Origin: Anthostomella pinea
Lineage: Eukaryota > Ascomycota > Sordariomycetes > Xylariales > Xylariaceae
Direction: 5' to 3'
Length of the DNA: 64,000 nucleotides
Assembly: GCA_963556695.1 (NCBI GenBank)
Contig: CAUWAG010000011.1
Location: 744,001 to 808,000 of the forward strand
Positions 32,371 through 43,569 of this stretch are shown in pieces. The translations under genes were made by a program, and so were the position numbers. Numbering within the stretch: position 1 is the first letter of the stretch; every line of letters begins with the position of its first letter. Under the pieces are notes generated by a model that was given only the letters and a program-made list of their open reading frames with translations, had not been told where the DNA came from and did not search any database.

Positions 32371-33421
32371 GTTAGTATTGCTCCGAGGAATAAAACATCG
32401 ATTAAGAAGGAATATTTGTGCTTTTAAACGATATGTACACATCGTACAAGCTTGCTTAGCTTCGTGTTTGTTTAATCGGCTTTGGGGCAAGAGTCTAGCG
32501 AAGGGTCTAGGTCTGGTGACTTTGTTTACAGCGTCGAAGGCGAATGCCATTTCGAGGGACTCCCGTGTACCGTCCATGGATCGCTGCGAAGGGCCAAGGC
32601 TCTTCTTTAGGGCAAAGTGTTGTCAGGCATCGCTTGTAGACGTCGAAGTCTGGTCAAAATAAGAAGCATGTGAAAGAAGAACCAGCAGGAGCTCTTCTAG
32701 AGATGCATGAAATAAGTGCAAACGAGCCAAGTTTTCCAAGAAATGAGCGCCGCCCGCTCTTCCGCCGTGCCCACCCCCCTCCCCCTCCCCCCCTGGCGCC
32801 TCCGTGCCCTTGGTCCTCGCCTCCCCCCAGCGCCTTCTCTGCTTCTGCATTGTCTCTGTGGTGAGATATCAAGTCAGGAACTGTTCGAGACGGCTTGGAG
32901 TATACCTTTCCCAACAACACGTAGCGTTTCCTTACACTCACCGACACTCGCCTTGAGATCATCCTCTTCGCCCCAGTACTCGTCCTGAAAAGCCGTGTGC
33001 CAGGCCGTAAAGTCGGCAGCTAGCTACATACCCGCGAAGCTCGCGCCCGCCCGCCATCTCCTGTTGCTTGTCCAGCCTCGCGAGCTTATTTTGTCGACCT
33101 CTCTGGTTCATCTCGAGGGTACGCTGTCAGGCCTCGAAGCTCTCGATCGTTAGCCGTCTTCTGCAGTTTGGACGCTAGAGCTTCAGCTGCAGGACACGAT
33201 ACCGTGGTTCTGGCCCGGAACAGCTCACCACCACGATTTTAATTTTAATTTTAATTTTAAAGCTCTTTCGACCGGAAGGGAAGAGCCAAACCCAAATACC
33301 CCAATAGACAACAAAAAGCAAATCCCTCGTACTGCACACTAAGTCTATCAAAATACAACGGCACGAATCATCTCAATCCACCAAAACCTTAACCACGGAT
33401 GGCGTCCACAGGCTCAGGCCG
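32371..33421. other. Intergenic, with low-complexity DNA and a microsatellite
   Basis: Frames here are C/G-tract artefacts (CCCCTCCCCCTCCCCCC near 32770-32792). Minus-strand scraps around 33160-32910 look faintly coding but have stops. An ATTTTA hexamer repeat lies at about 33235-33262. Confidence 0.4.
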
Positions 33422-33844
33422 ATGCGTCACACGCCGAATGGCATGCGCGCAAAGCCACCTCCTTTGCCAAATCGCGGCTTGACTCAGGAAGAGATTGCTA
33501 CTCACTTGAAAAGCTTAAGGTCGTATCACGGGTTTCATCCGAGAGCTGGTCCAGTAGCTGGTCCAGAAGCTGGTCCAGAAGCTGGTCCCTCTTGCCAACA
33601 CGATAGCAGGCGCAACGGCGATGGCTCCCAAGCCTTTCCTTCCTACTTCCGTTCCTGTATCCGCTGGCTACAAGTCATTGCCACAATCCCAAACGTCTTA
33701 TTGTTCCTAGTGGCGATCTTTAGCATTGGCATTTTCTTCATGATACGGACTTCGCTACAGCATCATTCCGTCCCAAAGTCATCGTCGTCGACCGATATGA
33801 CCGTCTACGAATCCGAGTCGTCTGCCAATGAACTTTATACCTAA
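33422..33844 (+). CDS. Orphan one-span membrane protein with AGP repeats, 140 aa
   Basis: Open frame with ATG at 33422. It has a Pro-rich N terminus, then a tandem AGPVAGPEAGPEAGP segment (residues 42-56) coded by a 12-bp repeat (GCTGGTCCAGAA), then one hydrophobic span (about 85-107) and a Ser-rich tail. The layout, cytoplasmic tail plus single span, is that of the N-terminal third of a UstYa-type protein whose catalytic domain is absent, and AT-rich DNA follows the stop. It may therefore be a truncated member of the cluster or an unrelated small membrane protein. No HxxHC motif is present. Confidence 0.4.
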   Translation: MRHTPNGMRAKPPPLPNRGLTQEEIATHLKSLRSYHGFHPRAGPVAGPEAGPEAGPSCQHDSRRNGDGSQAFPSYFRSCIRWLQVIATIPNVLLFLVAIFSIGIFFMIRTSLQHHSVPKSSSSTDMTVYESESSANELYT

Positions 33845-33909
33845 TACTTAAGCGATATTAAGAAATATAAATAACAAGCTTACGGCTAGCGCTACGAGTC
33901 TAGCTGTGC

Positions 33910-34452
33910 TTAAGAACCAGCTCGGGCGAGAAGTGCGCCCCTACGTACCCGGCGGCCGAGCCCTGACGGCGCCGCTCGCGCTCTTGCCCATACCAGAACG
34001 GCTCGCTGAGCGGACGGTGTTACGGTATTACATAATACCTCCACATATTTATGTACATATATACCCCTAGCTTCCCCGTTCTCTTCCGACCTTGCCTCTT
34101 CTTCCTCGGATATCGTTGAACCTAGATATTTCATCCCATCAGCCCCGACCAGCGCAGCTGCAGGCCTGATTGTCACAGACGGGGTTGCGGGAGTGGTGGC
34201 GGCAGAAGATGTGGGAGTGGCTGGGCTGCGGGCGACCGCGCTTGGGAGGGGTGTATAGAGTTTCAATGGTATACCTACGAAAAGGTAGCAAAGAACTAAA
34301 AGGGCAGGGAGGAAGATGAGGAAGACGGAGGGCGAAATGAGAAAGGAAGTGAGTACAAGGAGGGCAATACCGAGGCAGTGCTTAGCAACAGCTACTACCG
34401 CCGCCTCGAGCTTCGCGCGGCCAACGACCTCGTTTATAACCCTCGATACCAC
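33910..34452 (-). CDS. Possible membrane protein ORF (no ATG)
   Basis: Minus-strand frame of 180 codons with a strong hydrophobic stretch (FLISPSVFLIFLPALLVLCYLFV) then an Ala/Thr/Pro-rich region. The only start is GTG, so a real gene would need an upstream exon, which I could not find. An opposite-strand frame (34378-34626) competes. Function unknown. Confidence 0.22.
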   Translation of the reverse strand: MVSRVINEVVGRAKLEAAVVAVAKHCLGIALLVLTSFLISPSVFLIFLPALLVLCYLFVGIPLKLYTPLPSAVARSPATPTSSAATTPATPSVTIRPAAALVGADGMKYLGSTISEEEEARSEENGEARGIYVHKYVEVLCNTVTPSAQRAVLVWARARAAPSGLGRRVRRGALLARAGS

Positions 34453-34958
34453 GTTGACGGCAGCGTTGCTGCTGCCCGGGTTATGCGCCGACTGATAAAG
34501 GCTATTCGGGCGTCATCGGCCGTTACAAAGGAGCAGCTAGCCGTGGACGCGTTGATAGCGAGATGGGAGAGGTTGCAGTGGGAGTGGAAGCCATTTGAGC
34601 AAACGTTGGATAAGGTTGCGAAATAAGCAGCGAAAACTTGAATTAGAATGTAAACGATGGTGGTACGTTTTAAAGCAGGGGGTGATCGTGAAGTGAGTGG
34701 ATAGGTGGGATCTCCCAGACGGGGATTTGAGATTCTGAGATTCTGAGATGAAGATCTAACTATCGACCAGAAGATAGATTTGCCCATACATTCACTATTC
34801 ACTCTGGCAGCCTTCGGTGGCAGGGCAATTGGCATAGACTAAGCCGCTGTTCGTTGCAAGAAGCTGATAGCTATGCAAATGTGAATGACCCGGCCCGGCC
34901 CGAACAAAGCATACTCGAGCGCTGCGGCGTAGTAGACATCATGTCCCCCTATCCGCGC

Positions 34959-35426
34959 TCAAGACCAGGGATATACGATAAAACTGATGCTAGGGATGGC
35001 CGTACCGAAGTTGGCGGGATGGACCTCGTCTAGCTTGCAGGTATCAGGAATCACGGGCACATCTGCCAGCTTCCATGACGACCAGGGCTTGTGTGCGCAG
35101 CTATGGCCTGAGCGGCACCAAGCAAGACCACCTAATCGTAGACTCCCGCCGAGTACTCTAGAGTACACGTCTATTTCTCTGGTCTGCCACTGCAGCGTGG
35201 CGCCAGGGTCGACAACGTGTTCGATGAGCTTCTTAGATTACTATGCTGCCGGTGAACGACCATGAAACATGTCGGTGAGTCTATCGAAGATGAGCTTTGG
35301 GCTACTCAAGCGCTCTAATGGGGATCTTACGTGCTGACAGTTAGTCTGCCCGAGAAGCACGAGGTTATCAATCGGTGGCCACAGGAACACAAAGACGCAG
35401 AGACACAGGGGCAGACGCTGGGACAT
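34959..35426 (-). CDS. Small secreted Cys-containing protein, 122 aa (two exons)
   Basis: Exon 1 is 35426-35331 and exon 2 is 35231-34959. The 99-bp intron has GTAAGA and TCTAAG ends and joins phase 0 exactly, turning two short unrelated-looking frames into one protein. The N terminus (MSQRLPLCLCVFVFLW) is a convincing signal peptide. The mature part has Cys at about 30, 71, 77 and 97, including AWCRSGHSCAHKPW, and no membrane span. It is not recognised, and size and export signal are those of fungal effector-like or cluster-associated secreted proteins. It lies 287 bp downstream of the MFS transporter on the same strand and next to the UstYa group, so it could belong to that locus. Confidence 0.6.
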
Positions 35427-35713
35427 GGGTAATGTAGGCGACCGATTTGCTTCGGAAACCTGAACACGGAGATCTTATCTCCCAATTCGTCGTCCTCGCC
35501 ATCCATTTACATAGACGAGTTCGCAAAAAAACCACAATTGACGCACATCAAGATCGGGACCGTCTAAGTCTTCAATTTGTTAAGTTCCTCGCGGGAAGTG
35601 TCTATACGATGCAGTTTAAACGCTATGCTATCTATGCCCGCTATGCCCGCCATACTATGTCTATGTCTATATCATTCGCAAAGCATCATCTATTATCTAT
35701 CATCTATCAACTA

Positions 35714-37357
35714 TCAATCATCCACCGGAGCAAACTTGCTCATCCTCCTCAGCCTCAACCCAAACTTCATAAACAGCAGCGGCACCGGCAGCGCCAAGAC
35801 GGCCACACCGCCCAGCACACTGCATGCCGGCCCAACACCCATATTATAAAACATCGGCCTCGCCGCCAACGGCAGCGCAAAGGCGAATATACTCCTGAGA
35901 AAAGTATTCGCCGAGACGGCGGACGCCGCGTAGAGCATGTACGTGTCCACCAGAAAGTTGATGCACTGCTGGAATATGACGTTGAAGCCCGCGCCAATGA
36001 ACGCGGTGGCTACCGTGGGGACGGCCCAGTGAATACTAAGATTCCCGGCCGTCCAGCCGAACCAGAAGAGGCCGATGACAAAAAGGGCGCCGCCTACAAG
36101 CATGGGCGGGAGACGGGCTTCGGGGACGGCCTTGCCGTTGTGCGCTGCTACGATGCGGGCGTAGCGGGGCTGGTTGGCGAGGTTGATGCCCATGGCGCAG
36201 AGGACGCCGACGAAGAGGCCGAGGAAAGGAAGGGTGCTGACGACGGGGCCGAAGCCGCGGATGTCGGCGTATACGATGGGGAAGACTTCGAGGGTGAGGT
36301 AGAGGAGGCCGTACACGAAGGAGGCGTAGATTGCTATGCAGGTCACCATCGGATCGGTAGTCAGCATCCGGAGCGGGCGGGATACGTGTTTCGTGATGAT
36401 GTTCTTAAACGTGATTTTGGAGGCTTCGTGGGGGTGCCAGTATCGACTGTCTCCGGTGGATTTGCGGAGACGTTGGGCTTTCCGTTTCAGCAGGACAGGT
36501 CCGTAGAGTTCCGGCATCAGGAAGAAGGCCATGACCGTCACCGTAGAAACCCATATGGCTTCGATGTATTCCGTCCATCTCCACCCCAGGTTCGGGTTGC
36601 TGGTGAGTGCCGAGCCGATGACAGGTCCGATGGTTGGTCCTCCGACAACGCAGACGGCGTAGAAGGTCACGGCGATACCGCGAGGCTTCGGGGCGTACAT
36701 GTCCCCAAGCGCCGCGCTCACATTGCTGACCGGCGCCGATCCAAAGACTCCGCTAAAGAACCTCGTCAGGAACACCGAAGCGGCGTTCTTACTGACCGCC
36801 GTGCCAATACTAAAGAGCGCCAGACCAATAAGGGCAGGTAACATGCTGACCTTGCGGCCGTACACCTCCGAGATGGGTGCCCACAGCAGAGGCCCGAATG
36901 CGAATCCAAGCACGTAGAGTGAGACGGAAAAGACTGCGATCTCGTCGCTCACGCCGATGTATTTAGCGATTTGCCTTTCGGCGGGACTGATGATGCTCGA
37001 TCCGAGAGAGGCGCTCAGGGCGAGCATACCGAGCTGGAAGGTGATGAATCCTTTGTAGGCTGTGGTCCAGTTCATGGGGTTGAGTTTGTCGTCCTCGTCC
37101 CATTTGACGAGGAAGGCTTGTTTCTCGTCCTCGTCGCCGTCGCCATCGCCATGTTCGCTGGGTTGGCGGTCGGGGCTTTGGCTTCCGGCATGTTTCTCTG
37201 CGTCGGCTGCATCGCTGTCTGCCCAGAACTGCTCGGCTGGGACATGAGCTGGGACATGCTGTGAGGATGCGACGTTGGAGACAGAAGAGTTGCCGTGATT
37301 CTGCTGCATCTGCATCATCGTCGTCGAACCTTCTTCCTTCTGGTGCACATCCTCCAA
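35714..37357 (-). CDS. DHA1-family MFS transporter (drug/polyamine-type exporter)
   Basis: Intronless frame of 547 residues, normal for fungal 12-span DHA1 transporters. The acidic N-terminal tail (about 1-95) ends in NPMNW, the usual entry to span 1. Motif A-like GPLLWAPISEVYGRKV is at about 155-170, the antiporter motif GPTIGPVIGS at about 240-249, followed by GWRWTEYI (258-265). The C-terminal half contains DTYMLYAASAVSANTFLRS, typical of FLR1/TPO1-like proteins. Such pumps expel small molecules across the plasma membrane by proton antiport. Next to UstYa oxidases it is a good candidate to export the cluster product, although this is inference. The start at 37357 precedes the tail; a later Met is possible. 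Confidence 0.93.
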   Translation of the reverse strand: MEDVHQKEEGSTTMMQMQQNHGNSSVSNVASSQHVPAHVPAEQFWADSDAADAEKHAGSQSPDRQPSEHGDGDGDEDEKQAFLVKWDEDDKLNPMNWTTAYKGFITFQLGMLALSASLGSSIISPAERQIAKYIGVSDEIAVFSVSLYVLGFAFGPLLWAPISEVYGRKVSMLPALIGLALFSIGTAVSKNAASVFLTRFFSGVFGSAPVSNVSAALGDMYAPKPRGIAVTFYAVCVVGGPTIGPVIGSALTSNPNLGWRWTEYIEAIWVSTVTVMAFFLMPELYGPVLLKRKAQRLRKSTGDSRYWHPHEASKITFKNIITKHVSRPLRMLTTDPMVTCIAIYASFVYGLLYLTLEVFPIVYADIRGFGPVVSTLPFLGLFVGVLCAMGINLANQPRYARIVAAHNGKAVPEARLPPMLVGGALFVIGLFWFGWTAGNLSIHWAVPTVATAFIGAGFNVIFQQCINFLVDTYMLYAASAVSANTFLRSIFAFALPLAARPMFYNMGVGPACSVLGGVAVLALPVPLLFMKFGLRLRRMSKFAPVDD

Positions 37358-38101
37358 AGACTGGGAGGCAACAACATCTTATCTACCTAAGGTGTGAGTC
37401 GGGAGGATGTTTTTTGAGGATGCCGGTTCTGCGTGCCGACGGGGATGCCGACCGGGAATAATGGGTGACGACATCTACGCCGAAGCCGATAAGTCCGTTC
37501 CGAGCCGAGCTATACCCACTACTAGAATATGCAGTCAAACATATAAGACTCATCAGTCAGGAAGATAACATAGGCTATAAACCATGGTCTGCCCGCTAGG
37601 TACTGTCCACTGTAATTCACAGCCGAGGCTGGACTTCAACCACCAACTTCAATCACTAAAATCTTGTTAGGTTCACGATCCATTCCAATCCGACCACTCA
37701 CCTTAACGACTTTGCGAGTGTTGCGCCTGTCTCTTGCGTCAACCTCGATCGCAAGATTTCCATTGCACCGACTCTCACTGTCATTCCCACTCCCCACTAC
37801 TCCCACTACCACCGTCAGCCTCGTCCAGCTGCCAGGGTCCGTCGCGACCTCATGCGTGGTCTTCATCACCACCATAACTATACGCCAAACTCAGACTTTG
37901 CCAGATATCATAACAGTGGCGTATTTAAGGTAGCCTTGTTATGATTGCTGTGAGCATGTGTCATCCTGTGGGATCACATGCGATAGCTGTCAGAGGTGGT
38001 ACCTTTCCCACCTATTTAAGCAGGATGGTACCGCCATCAGCTATCCTTATTCCTCTTCCAATACGCACCATTCCTAAATTTCACAGACTTCCACAGCCAC
38101 C
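37358..38101. other. Intergenic, with promoter of the next (dead) gene
   Basis: No gene is seen, apart from doubtful frames at 37636-37933. CTATTTAAGC (about 38012-38021) and the pyrimidine-rich stretch after it form a good core promoter for the ATG at 38102. Confidence 0.4.
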
Positions 38102-39060
38102 ATGACAGCCTCCACAGCAAGTCGTGGAATCCATTTACGACGGCAAAGACACCGACTGCCTCGCCCTAGAGCTCATTCGACAGCCCATTCAACAATACCA
38201 ACAGTACCGGCCAAGACGACCACCGAGACAGAACCACCGAGAATAACGAGCCTTCCTCACAGCTCGACCTCGACCTCGACCTCGACCTCGACATCGCCTT
38301 CTGGACCATCTAGAGATACTACTATGGACTGCCCACTTCTTAGATTGGCACCCAACCATCGTACGATCGGCTACACGAACACTCGTACGAACGGCTCGGC
38401 GAGCGGTCATAGTCAGGCTACTCCAGCACCAGCACTGCTGGGTACCGCCAAAGAGCCGCAGTGGCTGGAAGATGAAGATGCCGGCGTCAGATCGACGGCC
38501 CCTCGCCGGACCAACTTTAGGGTGGTCAGATATCCATTTCGCAAGGGGGTCCGCTATGGGCCGCCTCTGCCTCGTCCGATGCGGCTGAAGCATACCACTA
38601 GCTGCAGCGCCGCAGAGCTCTGCCGACCATGTGCGAGGACGCGATCGGGCAGTCAACCTGGCACGTCGGCTCGCCTGGGGTCTGCGCCGCGCGGTAACCA
38701 GCAGGGCATTGCAGGCAGCGGCGCCGCAGACACTGCCGCCCATGTTTGCGAGGACGCATAGGACCCGGGAGGCAGCAAACGAGGACCGTCTCATCGTGGC
38801 TGATGGGTTCATCCTCCGCGATGCCGCTGGACGCTGGACTCGTTGGGGGCAAGTGCGTTTGCCGGGTGCCGGAGAGTCATATTGCATTCTTCAAGCTGCT
38901 TCTAGCCAGATCCCGGTATACCGCTGCCTTGTCGTCGCCCTCGAAGCAGCCTTTAGTTATATACTATAGGCCAATGCAAGATCGCGACAATCCCTACCAT
39001 GGAGAAGATCTATACCCGTGGTCCGAGAACTCTTCGCATAAGGCGGCCTAGATTCCCACG
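38102..39060 (+). pseudogene. Decayed gene with intact promoter and start
   Basis: A TATA-like box, a pyrimidine-rich leader and CAGCCACCATGAC mark a real start, but coding sense moves to another frame within about 15 bases. QVVESIYDGKDTDCLALELI is followed by ENNEPSSQLDLDLDLDLDIA and IGTQPSYDRLHEHSYERL, separated by frame changes and stops. A CTCGAC tandem repeat codes the LD run. The 219-codon frame from the ATG is Ser/Thr/Arg-rich and probably not the original protein. No domain recognised. Confidence 0.4.
38806..38900 (+). repeat. Direct repeat in decayed gene, copy 1
   Basis: GGTTCATCCTCCGCGATGCC through TTCTTCAAGCTGCT recurs at 39142-39229 with substitutions and a short gap, a partial duplication of the decayed coding region. 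Confidence 0.65.
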
Positions 39061-39141
39061 ATGTGCTGTGTGAGCCAATCCGGGGCCAGTTTGATGCCGC
39101 TGCTGGTGAAACGAGACAAATGGTGACAATTACACACGCGA

Positions 39142-39229
39142 GGTTCATCCTCCGCGACGCCGCTGGGCGCGTTAGGTTGGGGACGAGAGCCGGCTGCCGG
39201 AGATTCCCATTGCGTTCTTCAAGCTGCTG
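39142..39229 (+). repeat. Direct repeat in decayed gene, copy 2
   Basis: Second copy of 38806-38900 (GGTTCATCCTCCGCGACGCC), about 336 bases downstream. Confidence 0.65.
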
Positions 39230-41172
39230 TACGTACCGTCGTGACAATCACTCCAGGAGCGGTTGAACGGAATGGCCCATCATCGGCAGCAGAAGACTTC
39301 CACCACCTGGGCCGAGTATAACGGAATCGGCCGAAGCATATGCGTCGCATCTCAGGTACCCCATATCGTTGATCCCAGCATCTCAACGCAGGCCTCCTCA
39401 CCTCACCTTCATCGGGACTTCAACTAATCCAGTCGTCAGTCATCACAGCGACCCTGGCCACTCAACCAATCAATCACCAGTTCCTGGCGATCCAGTGTCG
39501 AGGCCGAGTTACTGCCACCAACAGACAGACTGTCTGCAGCCTCGACAGACCAGCTCGATCGACAACCCCATGCATGACTGGACATGGCTGCTTAATATAC
39601 TACCTTAGTATCTCGACAATTAATCTGGTCATCACTGCACCGGAGAGGGTTGCCGGCAACCTTCCCCAGAACCGCAGCGCAACCAGTACAGCACGCCTGC
39701 GTCCTGGCCATTTTCCAACACCACACCACACCTTGGAACGAAGGGAAGACTGGTGGGCTTACTTGTACTTAACGTCGCTACCGCGAATGGGCCACATCCC
39801 GACTCCAACTTTATGACAGCTCCTCACTAAGATCCGTCGCAGTTGTGAGGGCGTTGATAAGACGCACATGGGTAGGACACTGAATAATATGCTGCTTTTG
39901 GCAGCGGATTTCGAGGACCGGGGTTTGTGAGCGAATGGACGAATGGATGATTGGGTGATGAGTGGAAGATGGGCCAAAGCTGAATGATGCTGATGATTAT
40001 TATGATATTGATGATGATGATTGCATATTGTGCTGGCTATCGGGTAGTTATCTAGGAGGTCGGCTTGCTTAGGTAGGGTTTCCGCCGCGCTGTTGCTAGC
40101 AGGGCATTGCTTTCATAGGGAGCCGAAAGCTGAGGTGCGAGCATGAGACACGAGACGTGAGCATGAGCATGAGACACGAGATATGAGACGAGATATGAGT
40201 CACGATTCCTAGTTGTATGGCGTCTAGGTCGGTCCAGCCCCGGATATGCGGGCTTTGGTAGGTATTCAGGTAAGAGAGCGTGGTTCTCATTGTACTTTCA
40301 ACCACTGTGTTATGGATCGGAAGTGTGCTCTATACTATGGACTGGAAGTGTACTATCTATGTACACATAGTTCTTGTGCTACCGGTGCTATCAGGGTGCT
40401 GATTGGATTCTCCACTTAGACAGATAATTGAGTGTTATAGACGATGATTTGTACGTCTTGAAAGTCGGTGATCATGCATATGCTGGGGATCGTAGGTATG
40501 GGCGCTGCTCTCCTCCGTTATGTCTTGGTGATGAACTGTCCAGACTCGTCTCCCTCGTCATGTTGGCCGAGTGCTAGGGGTGTAGGTGCAAATGAGAGTA
40601 GATGAGAGCAGATGAGAGCACGTGAGATGAGGAGCCACCGACGTACCGGTCGCTACATCTGCATTGGTTGCGCCCGTGGAACCTACAGCTTACAGCCCTA
40701 CTACAGCGCCTTACGGCCCGGCAGTTGGTTCCCTCCTTTTCTCGCAGCTATTGGGCAAAGGGTCAGATCGATGACCAAGCTATGGAACCGGTGACAGACA
40801 CCTGGCCTCAACACCCAGCGTGCATTATCACTACACCGGCTGCACCACGCTTCCAATTCGTAAGTGAACTAAGCTCGGACACGGACATGGAGCAGGCAAG
40901 GAAATGGTAGTCTCTCTTTGTACTTGAACTTAACCATGAACTCGGAGTCGCAGTGGCAGTGACCGACTGGTAAACATCCTGCCAGCCCAGCAGCGGTCAG
41001 ATAAGCAAAATGCTCCCTCTAGTCCTTCATCCGCACTTACCCTGATGATGGCGTGGGAAATGAGGTAGTCGGTCGAGGTTCTCTTAGTCATACTCTTCCT
41101 TAGTACCAGCACAAAGTCGGACATCAAATCAGCAAGGTCTTAAGATAGCGAGCGAGCGGAGTGGGAAAGGGA
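39230..41172. other. No gene identified (about 1.9 kb)
   Basis: Only short frames without domains. Low-complexity GAGACACGAGA / ATGAGCATGAG words occur around 40130-40200. Confidence 0.4.
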
Positions 41173-41511
41173 ATGCACTCGGTTAACGAACGTACGGAGG
41201 TCAATCCCCGGGGCAGAGGGTCTCAAAAGCGACGCACCACGACGGCTCAAGCAGCCGTACCCACGGCCTCGAGACCGCAAGCGTGGCCGCCAGAGCCGGA
41301 TCGGGAGCCCGGTGTAAATGCAACTCATAAGCCTCCCGGGTCCTCGTCAACACCACCAGGATGCCCCACGCCCGGGGCTCCGAGTTCCATTCCCGAAAGA
41401 CCTGATCAAGGTTCGCAGTGGAACCCGCCTAGGTTGACTTGGTGGGACTGTATCTTGGCGCTGTGGGAAGCGGGAAAGTGGAGTGACAGAGCTCCGGTGA
41501 GATATCCGTGA
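41173..41511 (+). CDS. Hypothetical Pro-rich protein, 112 aa
   Basis: ATG at 41173. The product is Arg/Pro-rich then ends with a structured-looking PPRLTWWDCILALWEAGKW. A GTGAGA near the 3' end could be a splice donor. No family recognised, no signal peptide. Confidence 0.28.
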   Translation: MHSVNERTEVNPRGRGSQKRRTTTAQAAVPTASRPQAWPPEPDREPGVNATHKPPGSSSTPPGCPTPGAPSSIPERPDQGSQWNPPRLTWWDCILALWEAGKWSDRAPVRYP

Positions 41512-43569
41512 CGATGGGAGTGTGGCAGAGTCGTACGGTGGTTAAGCTGCGACCGGGTGAACCATGGCGGCAAGAGATCTAGAGGAGCGTGGGCGCCTCT
41601 AGCAGTGACAATGTCCCCCTTTCATCATTATCATCGTGATTATCATGATCATCCTCATCAGTCCCCATCTGCGCAACGTGCATACTCCTTACGCGTCCCC
41701 ACACTGGCCCCCTTTATGCCTTGATATACGTGCCTCGCTCTGCTATCTTGCCATGTATGGCGACCCATGTACCTCGGCGGTCTTGTCTCTGAATTCGCCA
41801 GCTGGTCGCCTAGGCTCTCGTTGCCCCGGGCCGATTGACCCGTGTTCAAGCCGATCACGAAAAGCTGGGTGCTAGATGTGTTCTTTGCTTCTAAGTCTAC
41901 TCAATATGTCAAAATATACAAGTTTCGCCAGGATCTTTCATCCGACTTCTCAAGCCGACCTTGCCCTCCCTCATTCTGGCCTGATGGCGTTTACATGGTA
42001 TCAATCGACAATGAGTACGAAGGTGCAGTAAGCGGCGGCCCGATCCAACCCAAAATTTATAACACGTCAAGATGCCGGCTGAGAATAAGTCTCTCAGAAA
42101 TAGGTTGAAAAGTAACGCGAGTGCTGCACGGCATTGATTCCCACATAGCCGAAAAGTGAAATGCCTTTCTTGTTCAAGCCTCAGTTATTAATAGACACGT
42201 CAACAGACACACCAAGCCTATAACGGGCTCGCCAAGGGGTAGGTGATGTTAATGCCGAAACGGTTAAGGAATCGAAGAGTCGAATGGTTAAGTTCTACGT
42301 CAACGAACCCACTGTTATAAAAACGTCGGTGGTCAACTTTGAAGAGCGCATTGCGGGAGATGCCAAGGGTGGCTAGCTCGTGAGTCGTCTGCGCAAGCTC
42401 GTTTTCGTTCAGAGGTCAAGGCAACGAACCGTGCCGCTTGCCAGATGCTGCCGGTAATAAACCCATCAAAACCCTTAAGAGATGAGCTCGGAGATAGGCC
42501 CAGTCGAGGACACCCCCTAGATCTGCAGCGCTGAGCACCAATTTATCATGGCGACCTACCGGGTCTAACATGATCTAAACGAAGTCAAATCGGCCTTTTG
42601 CACTATGGTTAGCCTTTGCAAACTACCGCATTTCGATCTAAGAGCATACCAAGAAAGGGGGCTACGCCCGGCCACGAGGTGGTGGTGGTTGTGCTTCTCC
42701 AGGGTCTGCTTAAGAGGGTTTTTGCCAGGTCGCCGGCGGGCAGGTTATGGGATATCGTCTGTAGATGACGCCTTCACGGTGGGGTGCAGAGCAGGTTCGC
42801 CTTCGTAGCTCTGGTCGTACTAGCTTCTGCGGCAGGCATCGCCGACGGTGCCCTTTATGCGGAGGCCCGTATGTTGTGGGTGTCTGGGCCTTGTGACTGA
42901 GCAGCCCCAGTGCGGGCTGGGACCGTGGTGGCCGATTGAATTGGTTGTTGGTGTGTAAGTAGATGACTGTGAGCCCAGGGGGTGGATGGATGCCGACGTA
43001 AAGATGGTGAAGGTAAAGGTAAAGGTAAAGGTGAAGGTGAAGCAAAGGTGTATGGGGGAAAAGCGACCGACGCAAAGGAAACGACGGACGACGAATAGGC
43101 AACATTGATAAGGAGGAAGACAAGAAAAAGAGGAGATCCAGCTGGGATTGGCAAGAAATAAGATATTAGACCCGAAAGCAAGAAGCCTCTCTCCTATCCC
43201 AAACGCCATAGTTGATGCAATGAAAAATGTCGCGCTCACCTTCTCTTCCTTATGGCGCTGTTCTTCCTCTAATACCTCTCTGTGTCTCTGCGAGCACCAG
43301 AATGTATGAACCAACTAAGTATTCATGCCGGCAGCAGTGACTAGCTCTCTCTATCTCTCTCTTTCTTATTCATCCATACTCGATATCCCTCCCGGTCTCC
43401 AATCACCCAGCCACTGTCCATGCCGCTTCAGACATCAATATTCATGCCTCTCTCGTCGGCTACCGCTGCTCATCTCCCCTATCCGAACCTCTTCGTGTAA
43501 GCATGCTGGTATCTCAGCCTCCTATATCTGATATCCTCCCCGAGCGCCCCGTGGATCAAGTCGCGCTCG
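41512..43569. other. No intact gene; decayed and low-complexity DNA
   Basis: 41842-42108 reads as plausible protein from a GTG (MFKPITKSWVLDVFF) but has no ATG and is followed by many stops, so is probably a relic. An AAGGTA-type tandem repeat lies at about 43008-43041, and TCTCTC-rich DNA at 43340-43370. Confidence 0.35.

Noticed and set aside
35447..36841. 464-codon plus-strand frame
   Set aside because: It lies antisense to the MFS transporter, whose motifs and length are unmistakable; composition is the mirror of a GC-biased gene.
27485..37357. NRPS/PKS or known dikaritin precursor with repeated Kex2 cores
   Set aside because: None found in any frame in or near the UstYa cluster; only the weak candidate at 30808-31038.
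38189..38887. 232-codon minus-strand frame
   Set aside because: Cys/Arg-rich shadow of a region with coding traces and a promoter on the plus strand; no domain.
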